A program made the position numbers and the translations under genes. A stretch of DNA of 64,000 nt, taken from contig NC_080168.1 of NCBI RefSeq assembly GCF_950295315.1, positions 67,961,254-68,025,253 of the forward strand, in the 5' to 3' direction. This document shows, piece after piece, positions 24,101 to 35,692 of this stretch. The notes beneath the pieces are model-generated. The model had not been told where the DNA came from. It searched no databases and worked only from the letters and a program-made list of their open reading frames with translations. This DNA comes from Erinaceus europaeus. Taxonomy: Eukaryota > Chordata > Mammalia > Eulipotyphla > Erinaceidae. The stretch's first letter is position 1. Every line of letters starts with the position of its first letter.

Positions 24101-25310
24101 TAGAAGAGCTGCAACACAGCAGACCCACAGGGCAGTTTGTCACTGGCAGGTGGGACACAAGGGCTCATGTTGATGTCAGCACTCACAGAGCATTACAGAG
24201 GAGTCTCAGTGCCCCAGAAGGGCTCAGCAGCCCAATTAAGGAGTCTTGAGCTAGACAGAGCTCCTGTGAGAGTTGAGGTCACTCAGGGCTGGTGGTAATG
24301 GAGGGCTGCTTAAAGGACAGGGCACAGGGCCTGTCATTTCAGTGTCAGGGGACAAGGAAGTAGCAGAGTCTAAGGACCTGGTAGAAAGGAGACACTGAGA
24401 GGGAGTGAGTGGGAGTGAGGGTATTGGGGCCCTGGTGCTTGGTGCTGGGAGAGGACCTGACTTGGGGTGAGAGTATTGTGCAGACACCCTGTGTCAGCAA
24501 ATCACACTGTAGTGAATTAATACTTCAAAATATAAGGATAAAAAAATGTAAGGGGACACTAAGTGGTCAAAGGAGAGAGGATGAGAAATGTTTCATAGAA
24601 CCAACTCAGGGACACTGGGCCTAGGCCTGAAGGCAGCACAGTGTCTAGAGCGTTGTCGGAGCATAATCAACCCCTAGTTTTAGCCTCTGTGACTCTGCTT
24701 CTTTCCCTACCCATTCCTCTCCCCTTCTTTCCTCTTTCTACTTTTCTCCTCTTTTTTATTCTCGCTCTTCCTCTCTCATAAAAGTAATTTTAAACAGATC
24801 TGTGTGTGACCTATAGGGGTCAGATTGCATAGATCCAAGAGTGTGAAGAAGTCATTCCATTGTGGTCTCAGGTTAACATACACACTTAGATAACAGGATT
24901 CTGGAAAACTGACTCTAATCTTCTTTAAGTCAGTCATCACTTTGGGGTTGAGGGGGCCAGCAATCCCATGATCAGCCGAGAATAAGCCAAACATTCAAAT
25001 GTTTCTCAACTCAAGGAAGTACTAAGTTATTCCTTGGCTGTGCCCTGAGTAAGCCCACAAGACTCTGATGCTAATGGGTCATGCCTGCTCTCTGGCATCA
25101 GCAGAAGGGAATCTCATGAGCACAAGTAACTGTTGATGAGACCAGGCTGAAGCTGAGGATTGTCAGTGGGAATCACACAGAGCACCTCCTGGGACCACCC
25201 TCCTCCTCCTCTGCTGGTCATACAGGGCATGTGAACAGACTCTACCTTAAGCAGGGCAGCCAGCGCAGACATGCTGAAAGCCTCAAAGACTTTCTGGTAG
25301 ATGCAGACAT
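17834..25310 (-). CDS. ARHGAP20-like gene, PH and RA regions with truncated RhoGAP (copy C)
   Basis: Proposed minus-strand exons: 25310-25246 (ATG start), 24108-23957, 23626-23500, 23029-22988, an uncertain one near 22667-22615, then 22536-22429, 19820-19754, 18929-18792 and 18276-17834 (TGA at 17834-17836). The first four join in phase, as do the last four. Between them the phase does not fit without the uncertain exon, which has an acceptor but no clear donor. PH region: ILVLHYGHIQF, RRWQKRQLIL, LMDMWVETNM, SLVLGWTDRSFMVYF and KMEQWYNEL follow the human ARHGAP20 order (FVLGWPTVNFVATF, DKWLSLL). RA-like region: VTVESIKKIYTAIL, GEYHHECGM, ESFLLEQL. ARHGAP20 is a GTPase-activating protein that acts on Rho. 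Here the terminal exon has at most the first part of that domain, and no GIFR arginine finger is visible. Expression is not shown by the sequence. Confidence 0.6.
19085..19320 (-). other. Tandemly duplicated exon-intron unit within copy C
   Basis: Related to 18650-18965, which holds the 138-nt exon. Shared landmarks are ttcagtgtcatgag (19107 and 18667), the acceptor region, and ggtccaggctga (19296) against ggttcaggctga (18955). The exon-like part (minus strand from about 19269) is followed by altered sequence without the conserved donor, so it looks like a decayed duplicate exon. It is present in copy E too. Confidence 0.5.
19905..19977. repeat. (AG)n-rich microsatellite
   Basis: Imperfect AG/GAAAG run between two copy C exons. 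Confidence 0.9.
20217..20965. repeat. Block present in inverted orientation at 53588-53954
   Basis: The reverse complement of gggacatgcagacag at 20951-20965 begins the matching block at 53588. The match runs to the acat at about 20217. The 360-bp SINE at 20535-20894 is absent from the partner. Confidence 0.9.
20535..20894 (+). repeat. Young SINE, family A, with target-site duplication
   Basis: Full-length sense copy including the long 3' module and poly(A). It is flanked by near-identical repeats, aaaattattccattct (left, ending 20534) and aaaatgattccattct (right, 20895-20910). The paralogous empty site is at 53644-53660. Confidence 0.95.
21028..21130 (+). repeat. SINE, family C, sense orientation
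   Basis: agcataatggttatggaaagagactgtcatgcctgaggctcc ... ctgagcagtgctctggg, followed by an (AAAG)n tail at 21135-21168. Confidence 0.75.
21178..21388 (+). repeat. SINE, family B
   Basis: Head agggccaggcaaggcagtac; tail of CAAA repeats. Confidence 0.8.
21885..22130 (-). repeat. SINE, family B, antisense
   Basis: Runs from a poly(T) at 21887 to caccactgcctggtccct; lies between the RA-like exon and the 3' exons of copy C. Confidence 0.8.
23243..23333 (+). repeat. SINE, family B, 5' fragment
   Basis: Only the tRNA-like head and B-box (GGGTTCAAGCCC) remain. Confidence 0.7.
23725..23945 (-). mobile_element. L1 3' UTR fragment
   Basis: Antisense L1 3' end (tttatttgggaatgaatgtt ... gagtcttttactttggtg). 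It ends 12 bases from the splice donor of the 23957-24108 exon of copy C. Confidence 0.75.
24200..25240. other. Intron 1 of copy C, otherwise featureless
   Basis: No further exon recognised; a decayed family B SINE may occupy 24630-24790. Confidence 0.45.
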
Positions 25311-25422
25311 CCTCGACTCTTCACTCCTTGACAGGAAAGAGAGAGCTGGACACAGCACTGTGTGCACTGTTCAGCTCAGTCTCCAAGACTGAAGATTCTG
25401 CTATAGCCTGGGCCCCTGGGCT

Positions 25423-25446
25423 GTGATGTCAGTGGTCAAAGGTCAG
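25423..25446. promoter_or_regulatory. Possible nuclear-receptor DR1 and CRE-like sites upstream of copy C
   Basis: GGTCAAAGGTCA at 25434-25445 is a direct repeat of the nuclear-receptor half-site with one-base spacing. TGATGTCA at 25423-25430 resembles a CRE/AP-1 site. They lie about 115-135 bases upstream of the proposed ATG. No TATA box is evident. The promoter assignment is inference. Confidence 0.3.
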
Positions 25447-25691
25447 CATCATAACTGACAGCTGACAGAGTGCCCCTCTAAAGCCAGTTGCACCTATAGC
25501 TTTGAGTCTTTTAATCTTTTCCTTTTGAGATGACTATAGACTTCCAGGCTTTTATTGGAAATAATAGAGATGCTACAAGCCTAGCCCCTATCTCATGCAG
25601 TGGTCATCTAATTTTATAATTCTAAACAGAGTAAATATCACAGTAGGATATTCACATGGATGCTGTCACAGACACAGTATTTCCAGGAGCA

Positions 25692-25696
<5 letters not shown>

Positions 25697-25754
<58 letters not shown>
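25697..25754. repeat. (TG)n microsatellite
   Basis: About 29 uninterrupted TG units. Confidence 0.97.
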
Positions 25755-25756
<2 letters not shown>

Positions 25757-25929
25757 ATACACAAACAAAGGCAATGTTATCCTCATAAAACCATTTTTGA
25801 AAGAATGAATCCATCAGCAAATGAGTTGTGGACATTCTTTGATGTCCTTCAACTCTAGTGTAAAAGACACACATTTGAGAAACCATTGGAGGACTTGATG
25901 TAGCCTAGAATAGATGTCTTAGCTTCTTG

Positions 25930-26265
25930 GTATTTTTTATCTTTTATTAATTAAGTTATTTCTCTTAATGAGAAAGATAAGAGCCCTGCTCAGCTCTGGC
26001 CTTTGGCAGTGGGATTGAACCTGGAAAGGACCCCAGATCCTCACACATGAAAGTCTTTCACTTCTTTTTTTTATTATTTTATTCATAGTTCACTGGACAG
26101 CTACAGAAAAAGTAGAGTGAAGGAGATGGAGGGAGAGTGGAGAGAAACCTACAGCACTGCTTCAACTGCTTGTAAAGCTCTTCCATTCTAGGGGGGACAC
26201 GTGTCTTGAGCCCAGCAGCTTGTAACTAATGCTCTGAGCCAGGTGCACCACAGCCTTCCACCACT
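25930..26265 (-). repeat. SINE family C fragment followed by antisense family B
   Basis: 25960-26060 carries the gagccctgctcagctctggc pattern of family C; 26075-26265 is a decayed family B copy. Confidence 0.6.
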
Positions 26266-27137
26266 TCTTGTCTTAAACAGCTCTGTAGGATGCAGTCCAT
26301 CTGATCACAGACAAGAAACATTCAGATTAACATCAGTGAGAGAATCACTGGTCAGAAATATCAGGGTGTGGAGCACCAGACAGTGTGTTTGTGTCTGTGT
26401 CTGCTTGTGTGGGAGAGAGGTGGGGACAAGCCTGTTCTCATTGTCCTGCTGCATCGTCTGAGTGCATGACCAGGCTGAGTGGTTCCTCAGACTTTTCTTT
26501 CTTTCTTACCTTTCCTTAAGGTCTTATAAACTATTTGAAGGAAAATATGACTTTCATACTAATGATGTCATGCTTGAACAATGCTTTTCCTCACTCAATA
26601 CAGGAAAAAATGAGACAGATGTTAGTCTTTGCCATAAGGAATGATAAAAAGATTAAGGAGGCAATGGATCCCATATACTAGATTTCCCTCATGCTGCTGG
26701 CACACAGGTAAAGCACAGTCAGGTGGCCATGATGTCATTCACTTCCCTTGTCTGTCAGACTCATTGTAACTTCACCTCTAAAAGGTTCAGGCAGATTTGC
26801 TTTAGCTGCAGTTTTGGAAATCAGCCACCTGAGGGCACTCATCCTCTACACAGGGCAGCAAAATGAACAAAACTCACAGTTTTCTTCAAGTACTTAGGAG
26901 ATTCTTCCAATAGATCCATTCACATATTTTAATTGTGAATGATCAACTTATAGCAGTGCATAATGTTTAATAAGAATCAGAAATTCAACATACATGTAGA
27001 TTGATATTAACTGTCAACTGGAGGCAGTCCGCAATATTTTGTAAAATGATTTTTTCTATGGATTATGCTTTTCAGAACATTGGAATGATTCCATTCCATA
27101 CTTTAGAGATGCATCTGGATCTAAATTTACAAAAATT

Positions 27138-27423
27138 TTTTATTTTTTTTATATTTATTTATTTTCTCTTGCACTTGTTTTTTATTGTTGTTGTAGTTAT
27201 TATTATTGTTGTTATTGATGTTGTTGTTGTTGGATAGTACAGAGAGAAATGTATAGAGGAGAGGAAGACAGAGAGGGGAGAAGAAAGACACCTGCAGACC
27301 TGTTTCACAGCCTGTGAAGTGTCTCCAGCAGTGAGGAGCTGGGGCTTGAACTGGGATCCTTAGCCAGTCCTTGAGCTTTGTGCCACATGAGCTTAACCCA
27401 GTGTGCTCTCGCCTGACTCCCTA
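27138..27423 (-). repeat. SINE, family A
   Basis: Antisense, head near 27420, tail of TTTATTTATT near 27150. Confidence 0.85.
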
Positions 27424-27504
27424 CACAACACTTTTTATGTGTCCAGCATTAACTACCACAATAATAGTTTGAGTTTCCTTAGGACATTTGGGGTCAATTC
27501 TCTT

Positions 27505-28086
27505 CTTTGTGTCCAGGTTATAACCTCTGGGGGCTCATTGCAGGCACTAGGAATCCACTACTCCTGGTTGCCATTTTTTTTTTTAAATATTTTATTTTAT
27601 TTATTTATTCCCTTTTGTTGCCCTTGTTGTTTTATTGTTGTAGTTATTATTGTTGTTGTCGTCGTTGTTGGATAGGACAGAGAGAAATGGAGAGAGGAGG
27701 GGAAGACAGAGAAGGGGAGAGAAAGATAGACACCTGCAGACCTGCTTCACCGCCTGTGAAGCGACTCCCCTGCAGGTGGGGAGCCGGGGTTCGAACCGGG
27801 ATCCTTATGCCGGTCCTTGTGCTTTGCGCCACCTGCGCTTAACCCGCTGCGCTACAGCCCGACTCCCTATTACTTCTTCCCTATTTTGTTGGATAGGACA
27901 GAAAGAAATTCAGAAGAGAAGGGAGGGAGGAATATAATATATATATGTGGATAGAAGGAGAGAGAGACCTACAGACCTGCTTCTCCACTTGTGAAGCCTC
28001 CTTGCTGCAGGGATGAGCAGGAACTGGAAGCTGGGCCCTTGACCATGTACTGTGTGTGCTTATCTGGGTGCACTACCGCCAGCCCC
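27505..28086 (-). repeat. Older SINE split by a younger family A insertion (27575-27868)
   Basis: An antisense element begins with its 3' module (ccaggttataacctctgggg) at 27514 and resumes at 27872 (tattttgttggataggac) to ctaccgccagcccc at 28072-28085. The inner copy is close to consensus, with B-box GGTTCGAACCC on the minus strand. Confidence 0.75.
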
Positions 28087-28470
28087 ATAATGAAGCGATT
28101 AAATGCACAGCTTTTTACTCTACAGGCTAGAGAAACACCAGTAAGGGCACTTTTACATATTAATATGTCATTCATATAGCCATTGAGTAATAACTTTGTC
28201 TCATACATTTGGGGCCAAGATTGGAACATTCATTTTTCTTTACATAGTTCAGTCTGCAAAGGAGATTCTGCAGATGAGAAAGAGGGAAAGGATGCAGCAG
28301 GAGGCAGCTTTTCTGGCCTCAAGTTTCAAGATTGATCCCCAGGGGGTGGTCAGCTCCTGATAGCCAACCACAGAGAAACTCCACAGGGGTGCTGGGTGTT
28401 GGCTCACCCTGATGAGAGCACATGTTTTCATGCCCAAGGAACTTATAAAAGGTTAAGACAGTAAATATCT

Positions 28471-28755
28471 GGGAGTCTGGAGTTGGGCAATAGTGCAGCA
28501 GGTTAAGCACACGTTGCAGGAAGTACAAGGACTGGCTTAAGGATCCTGGTTCGAGCCTCCGGCTCCCCACCTACAGGGGAGTCACTTCACAATTGGTGAA
28601 GCAGGTCTGCAGGTGTCTATCTTTCTCTCCCCCCTCTGTCTTCTTCTCCTCTCTCCATTTCTTTCTGTCCTATCCAACAACAAGGACATCAACAGCAACA
28701 ACAGTAATAACTACAACAATAAAAGAAGGGCAACAAAAGGGTATAAGTAAATATT
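28471..28755 (+). repeat. SINE, family A
   Basis: Sense copy, head ggagtctggagttgggcaatag. Confidence 0.85.
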
Positions 28756-28888
28756 AACAAAACAAAAAGACAGTTAATGTCCAGGAACGCTGGCTGCCCT
28801 GTGGCTCTGCATTTTTACAGTTATGTGTGAGAAATAGTCAGCTAGCTTACAGGAAACAGTCTTTCAGGTACTGGCTTAGACAGCAATC

Positions 28889-29327
28889 CTAAACTCTAGG
28901 ACATCTTATCTGAATGTCCCCCAAGTTTGAAGGTAGACAGTCGAAGGTTAAGGATGTGCTGGTGGCCTTCAACTTCTCTAGAACCAGAATGAAACAGCTT
29001 ATGTCCTCCACCACTATATTCTCAGGGAAGATGGGGGTCTCCTGGATAATAGCTATTGTACAGGAGCAGTTTGGGGCAGCCCTGTCCCCAGAGGCCATCA
29101 CAGATTCAGGCGTGAGCTCAAGGCACTGAGGAGGAGTAGATTTGGCCAAGTTGGGGCCATGGGCGTGTGGTATATGGTGGAGTGCCTGCAGCTAAGTTTC
29201 CATATCATTGATGGTGGTGATGATGTCACTGTTCTGGTCCACTGCCACCACGAAGCTGTGATGGATGGTGTCTGAGGACAGATTGTACAAGGGCCAGGGA
29301 TAACCCACCCTCCCCGAGCAAATAGAC
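28889..29327 (-). pseudogene. ARHGAP20-like terminal exon, frameshifted (copy D)
   Basis: An acceptor (atgtcacag) precedes 29327. In one frame the segment reads HHSFVVAVDQNSD and INDMET then a stop. In another it continues ECLTPES-like sequence (LELTPESVMASGDRA, FPENIVVEDI, KLKATSTS) to a stop at 28889. These match copy C HHKSILVAVDQRDD, ELTPEYLMGCRDRA, VNLAVEDIM and KEKATSTQF. The entry phase used by copies B, C and E does not lead into the homologous frame, so at least one frameshift and one nonsense codon separate the pieces. A donor-like end near 29660 (LSLLIELSLE) could be a relic of the upstream 138-nt exon, but this is weak. Best read as a pseudogene. Confidence 0.6.
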
Positions 29328-29764
29328 CTGTGACATAGCAGTGTGTGTAATGATGAGCTCCAGTGGCCACTCTGTGTGCTGAGAGGAGGTGGAGAGCCAG
29401 GTGGCCACCAGGCCCACTTTCTAGTTGAGAGCATTATAGAAGGAGAGAAGGAAGAAAGCCCAACCAGTCTTACATCCAGGAGAATGATGTACCTCACCAT
29501 GGAAATGTTTGTGCATGGGCTGATGTATGAGATTCGACTTCTCTACTTCTAACAGGATTTAAGATTTCGTAGGTGGAATCCAGATATATTGTGTTATTCA
29601 TCTTTCACAGGGAGAATGCCTATAGAAAGAACGCCCTGTCCCTTGACATACAGTCCTACCTCCAAAGACAGCTCTATGAGCAAAGACAGAAAGCAGAGAG
29701 GGCACTGAGTCTTGTCACATACTGTTGTCTGGCTTCTGCCTTTTGAATGGACAGTATCTGTTGC

Positions 29765-30058
29765 AAGAGTCACCAAGGCCTGGCAGTGGTGCACCTGGTT
29801 GTGCACACACAGGAGCCAGGGGCAGGACCTTGTTTTAAGTCCCTGGACCCTATTCCTGGGTGTGGAAGAGGGAGAGGAGAACACCTCCCAAGTGGGGGAG
29901 CAGTGGTGCTGATGTCTGCCTTTATCCTTCTCACCCCATCTCTATATCTCTCTGGTGTGGAAAATTAGAAAAGGAAAAAATGACTGTGGAGAGCAATGGT
30001 GTCATCATGCAGGCAAGAGCCCCAGCAATAATCCTGGTAGTAAAAAAAAAAAAAAAAG
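29765..30058 (+). repeat. SINE, family B, with 3' module and poly(A)
   Basis: Head aaggcctggcagtggtgcacctgg; ends gagccccagcaataatcctgg then a 16-base A run. Confidence 0.8.
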
Positions 30059-30224
30059 TCATAATAAAAAATTTATTTAATTAGTCATCCTAGTCTCGTC
30101 ATACTACAAAGCAAGCCAATACATTTTTTTCAATATATAATTATTGATGGGAGAGTATTAGAATGATATGGAGGAAATGCTCCTACGAAATTTTTTAAAA
30201 ACTGCTAATACACATTCCTATCTT

Positions 30225-30345
30225 CCTTAAGGGGAGGGGATGGGATATAGAGATCTGGTGGTAGGAATTGTGTGCAGTTGTACCTCTCCTATCCTACAAT
30301 TTTGTTAACATCTCCTTTTTAAAATAAATAAATAAATAAATAGAA
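30225..30345 (+). mobile_element. L1 3' tail fragment
   Basis: ggggatgggatatagagatctggtggtaggaattgtgtgcagttgtacc then AAATAAATAAATA, the sense-strand L1 3' terminus also seen at 41840 and 56968. Confidence 0.75.
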
Positions 30346-31060
30346 ATAAAAAAATACTGCTCAAAAACATCCCTGTCTTCTTTCAACATAACCTGGCTCT
30401 GAGGCAGGTATGGATGGTGAGACACTGTGGGATGAATTAGAGTTTCTTTCTAATGGGAATCCCAATCCTACCACCTCCCAGTCTCAGAATAGACTCCATG
30501 CTTAATCCAGACACTCACTGTGTCACTTCCTGGATTGCCTGAGACACTAGAGAAATCTAAAACATTCCCTATCCATCCATCAACACAGATCCAGCATCAC
30601 TGTAAAAGTTTGAGTCTTCCTTTTATGTCAGACTTCCAGGATTTTCTCTCCTTTTTCTTGTCATTCTCTTCTTCCTTCTCTTAGGCTCTCAGTTTTCTCA
30701 GTTTTATACTAAGATAGTAATAATATAAATGAATGAAAACAGATGTATAAAAACTTACAGATCAACTTATATCCCTCTATATAAAACACTTTTGTGTGTA
30801 CTACATGAACAATCTCTATACATTTAGAAACAAGTAATATTACAAGTCATTACACAGACAATGTATTAGATTCACTAAAAAGGGTTATTTCAGTTTCTCT
30901 AGGAAGTAAAGGTATGTAGTGTACATTATCTTTTTTTTACATGGTACTATTATTTAAATTCTAGACACCCATGGTTTTTTTTGTGTGCATTAGGTGTCAT
31001 TTAGGTGTGCATTTAGTGTCAAAGTAATTGACATGACTAGTTAATTTTTTTCCTTTGCTT
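30346..31060. other. Unannotated stretch
   Basis: AT-rich; nothing recognised. Confidence 0.45.
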
Positions 31061-31064
31061 TTGC

Positions 31065-34000
31065 TTTTCTTTTTTTTATTTAAGAAAGGATAAATTAACA
31101 AATCCATAGGGTAGGAGGGGTACAACTCCACACAATTCCCACCACTCAATCTCTATATCCCACCCCTTCCCCTGATAGCTTTCCCACTCTCTATCCCTCT
31201 GGGAGCATGGACCCACAGTTGTTGTGGGTTGCAGACATAGGTGTTGACTGGTCAGTCCATACTCCTAGTCTGCCTCTCTCTTTCCCTAGTAGGGTGCGTC
31301 TCTGGGAAAGCAGAGCTCAAGGACACATTGGTGGGGTCTTCAGTCCAAGGAAACCTGGCTGGCATCCTGATGGCATCTGGAACCTGGTGACTGAAAAGAG
31401 GGTTAACATACAAGGCCAACCAAATTGTTGAGCAATCATGGACCCAAAGCTTAGAATACAGGAGAGGAAGTGTAAGGGGGGTACTCACTGCAAACTCTAG
31501 TGTACTTCTGCTTTTAGGTATATATTTTGCAGTAGTTTATGGATACGTGTGTACATAAGCTCTCTCTCACCGAATCTGGTGTATATCTAGGTTTGGGGAC
31601 TTTGTTAGAAAGTAAACCACCTTAGATGGAATTAAAGAATACTATGAAAGATAACGTCTCACCCGAGTAAAGAAGCTGAAGCGTTGTCATGTGAAGTCTC
31701 TGGACACAGTCTGAGGTGAAGCATGTTGAGTTGGCAATCATTGTGTTGATTAGGTTGCGATCAGCAGATGCAATATAATTTGATACAGATTGGGAGAGGC
31801 ATACGGGAAAGTGGGCCCTATCCAAAGGTATCAGGACTGGGGGGAGTAGAGGCTCTATAGTGGAGATGTGAGGTTCCTGCTGTCTTAGGGTTCAAAAAGA
31901 CAATGGATAGTTAATGTTAACATCACATTATTTGGTAATTGGGTTAACTTTGAAAGTCCTTTTGTTAGTATTTGCTGTACAGTACCCAGTATCTTGTATA
32001 TAGCTGTGCTATTGGTTGCTTATGATCTACTAGGTCTAGGCTTTTGAGAGAGTCTGCATTCAAATACACAGCCTATATATTAAAAAGACTCAGTCTGTGT
32101 TTTAAAAACTTTGAGACATACAATTAACTTTCCCCCTCTCATATTAACTAGTGATTTATATGACTACACATTACTAGGAGTGTACATAAACACCATTCCC
32201 ACTACCAAAAGACTGTGACCCATCCCTTCCACACACTCCCACCCCCCACTGGCCTAGGAAGCTGCATGGCTACCCCTCACCACAGGGTTTTTTACTTTGG
32301 TGCCCTACTTACAATTTAGTCAGGTCCTACTTTTAGTTTCCCTTTCAGATCTTCTTACTCAACTTCTGTTGATGAGTGGAATCATCCCATACTCATCTTT
32401 CTCTTTCTGACTTAGCTCACTTAACATAATTCATTCTTGCTCTGTCCAAGATGGGTCAGAGAAGGTGGGTTTATTGTTCTTGACCGCTGCATAGTATTCC
32501 ATTGTGTATATATACCACAGCTTTCTCAGCCACTCATCTCTTGTTGGGCACCTGGGTTGCTTCTAGGTTTTAGCTAATATGAATTGTGCTGCTATGAACA
32601 TAGGAGTACACACCTCCTTTGGGTTGGGTGTTATGGAGTCCTTGGGGTATAATCCCAGGAGAGGAATTACTGGATCATATGCAAGGTGCATGTCTAGCCT
32701 TGTGAGAGTTTTCCAGACTTCTCTTCACAGAGGCTGTACCAATATACATTCCCACCAGCAATGCAAAAGGGTTCCTCTCTCCCCACAGCCTCTCCAGCAT
32801 TTGTTGCTGCTGTCCTTTTTGATGTATGCCATTCTTACAGGAGTGAGGTGGTATCTTAGTGTTGTCTTAATTTCCATTTCTCTGACAATCAGTGACCTAG
32901 AGCAGTTTTTCATATGTTTGTTAGCCTTTTGGATCTCCTCTGAGGTGAATGTTTTGTTCATATCCTCTGCCCATTTGTGGATGGGGTCATTTGCTTTTTT
33001 GGTGCTAAGTTTGCTGAGCTCTTTATATGTTTTGGTGATTAGTTTCTTGTCTGATGTATGGCATGTGAAGATCTTCTCCCATTCTGTGAGGGGTCTCTTT
33101 ATTTGTTTAATAGTTTCTTTGGATGTGCAGAAGCTTTTCAATTTGATATAGTCCCATTGGTTTGTTTCTGCTTTAGTCTTCTTGCAATTGGGTTTGATTC
33201 ATCAAAGATGTCCTTGAGGTGTAGGTGGGAAAGTGTTTTACCAATGTTTTCCTCTAAGTATTTGATTGATTCTGGTCTGACATCCAGGTCTTTGATCCAT
33301 TTGGAATTGATTTTTGCTTCTGGTGAGATAAAGTGGTTCAATTTCATTCTTCTGCATGTTACAACCCAGTTTTCCCAGCACCATTTATTGAAGAGAGTGT
33401 CCTTCATCCATTTAATCCTTTGCACCTCCTTACCAAAGATTAGATGTCCATAGGTGTGGGGATTTATTTCTGGGCTTTCAATTCTGTTCCATTGGTCTGT
33501 GTGCCTATTTTTGTTCCAGTACCATGCTGTTTTGATGATGATGGCTTTATAATATAGTTTAAGGTCTGGGAGTGTGATGCCTCCATTTCTGTTTCTTTTC
33601 CTCAAGATGGTTTTGGCAATTCTAGGTGTTTTCAGGTTTCAGATAAATGATTGTAGTGTTTTTCTATTCTCTTAAAGAAGCTTGGTGGAACTTTGATGGG
33701 TATTGCATTAAATTTGTATATGGCTCTGGGGAGAATATTCATTTTGATGATATTTATTCTTCCAATCCATGAGCATGGGATATCTTTCCATTTCTTGGTA
33801 TCAGTTTCTATTTCCTTGAGTAGCGACTCATAGTTTTCAGTATACAAGTCTTTCACTTCTTTGGTCAGCTTTATTCCTAGGTATTTGATTGATTTTTCTG
33901 AAACAGTAAATGGGAGTGATTTCTGGATGTCTTCTTCTTCAGACTTAGTGTTTGCATAAAGAAATGCCAGTGATTTTTGTACATTGATTTTGTAGCCTGA

Positions 34001-34302
34001 ACCTTGCTATATTGCCTAATAACTTCCAGTAGTTTCCTGCTGGATTCTTTAGGTTTTTCTATGTATACTATCATATCATCTGCAAATAGTGAGAGCTTGA
34101 CTTCTTCCCTTCCAATCTGTATTCCTTTGATTTCTTTCTCTTGCCTGATTTCTATGGCAAGAGCTTTCAATACTATTTTGAAGAGTAATGGTGACAGTGG
34201 ACACCCCTGTTTAACCCCTGATCTGAAGGGGAAGGCTTTCAGCTTCTGTCCATTGAGTATGATGTTGGCTGTAGGTTTGCTATATATAGATTTCACTATC
34301 TT
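31065..34302 (-). mobile_element. 5'-truncated L1 (LINE-1) with C-terminal half of ORF2
   Basis: The 3' UTR occupies about 31065-32380 and ORF2 sequence 32380-34302, read on the minus strand. Recognisable ORF2 pieces include the reverse-transcriptase motif FADDM (near 34080), PLSPLLF (near 34190), and the C-terminal hallmarks [25 protein letters not shown] and LLHCWWEC (32740-32900). The frame is broken into at least three segments, so the element is dead. The 5' end stops abruptly within the reverse-transcriptase domain, typical of incomplete reverse transcription. Confidence 0.95.
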
Positions 34303-34685
34303 CCACTATCCCTTCGGAGGATGGAACATTCTCTACCATTGTTGATCCTAGTTCCAGAGCTGTAGTTTCTGTCACTTTGCCCTCTACCTGTACAACAGCC
34401 TCAGGATCCAGGCTCCCTCGGGTGGGCTCCTAACTCTGAGATCTCTGCTTCTCTTCTTTTCAGTGGCTGCTGGTCGCAATGGGATCAGAAGTGCCTCTGA
34501 GGAAGTGGTAGCCAGGGCGGAGCCCTGAACCCTAGGAAACTACATCTGGAAGTGTCAAAGAGGCACACTGGCAAGTGACTCTAGTCTAGTGTGCCTTGTT
34601 GCCTCTAGGTCTGGTTTCTCAGCTCTGAGTAGTTCAAGTCCTGGTGATCTTTCATGCGGTACTCTCCATTGTGCTCTCTTTATAG
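34303..34685. other. Short unannotated stretch
   Basis: Unique-looking sequence between an L1 and SINEs; no exon recognised. Confidence 0.4.
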
Positions 34686-34687
34686 AG

Positions 34688-35180
34688 GTTGTTTTTTTTA
34701 GTAGGACAGAGAGAAATCGAGAGGGAAGGGGAGAGCAAGACACCCTCTGTACTTCCTGCAGTGAAGCTTCCTCTTGCAGGTGGGGGCCCAGGTTTTGAAC
34801 TCCAGCCCTTACGCTCGTCCTTGCTCTTTGCGCCATGTACTTTTAAACTGCTGCGCTCTACCCAGTCCCTGAACTACAGCCCTTAAGCATGGTGATGTGT
34901 GCACTCAGGCAGGGACACTACCCCTGCCTCCTCTGCCTCCACATCTCTTTTTTTAAATATTTTTTCTTTTAATTTTTTAAAATTACCTTTATTTACTTAT
35001 TGGACAGAGACAGCCAGAAATTGAGAGGGAAGGAGAAGATAGGGAGAGGGACAAACACCTGCAGCCCTGATTCAACACTTGAGAAGCTTCCCGCTGCAAG
35101 TGGGGACCAGGGGCTCAAACCTTGGTCCTTGCACATTGTAACATGTGAGGTCAATCAGGTGCGCCACCGCCTGGCCCCTG
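34688..35180 (-). repeat. Two antisense SINEs, family A/B
   Basis: 34688-34870 ends with a gctctacccagtccc head; 34960-35180 ends with gccaccgcctggcccct. Confidence 0.75.
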
Positions 35181-35572
35181 TCTCCCCATCTTAAAATCCT
35201 TTTCTGTCTGCAGGTGGTCTTCCTGCATCGCCACCTGAGTGGAGCTTTTCCTGCGACGTCACTTCTGACTGTGTCCAGGATGAGCACTGGCCCCCGGGGT
35301 CACAGTGACTCTCCTGAGGTGGGTTTCTGGGTATAACAACCCCAGGAGCTCAGCATCTTGCTTTTCCAACTCCACTCCATTTACATTGAGGCTCCTGCTG
35401 TGCTGAGGTAGGAATTTTACCTGGAAGTGTTCTAACAAAAATCTATTTGCCATTCTTTTATTCTGACCATTTTTTCAAAAGGACTCACTGCTGATTGTCA
35501 TTTCTGGTACCTACTGGTGCATTCTTCTACAGCCTTTTCCAAATACTATTAAAAATGTTAAATTTCACTAAG

Positions 35573-35692
35573 GGTCTGGGAGATAGAATGGTTATGTATA
35601 AGATTTTCTTAGCCTGAGGCTTCTAGTTCCCAGGTTCCATCCCTGTCACCACCATCGGCTGGAACTGAGCACTGTGCTGGGGAGAAAGAAAA
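35573..35692 (+). repeat. SINE, family C
   Basis: ggtctgggagatagaatggttatgtataag ... aactgagcactgtgctgggg. Confidence 0.7.

Noticed and set aside
32579..33151. 190-codon open frame on the plus strand
   Set aside because: It is the antisense of L1 ORF2, which is read on the minus strand with canonical ORF2 motifs.
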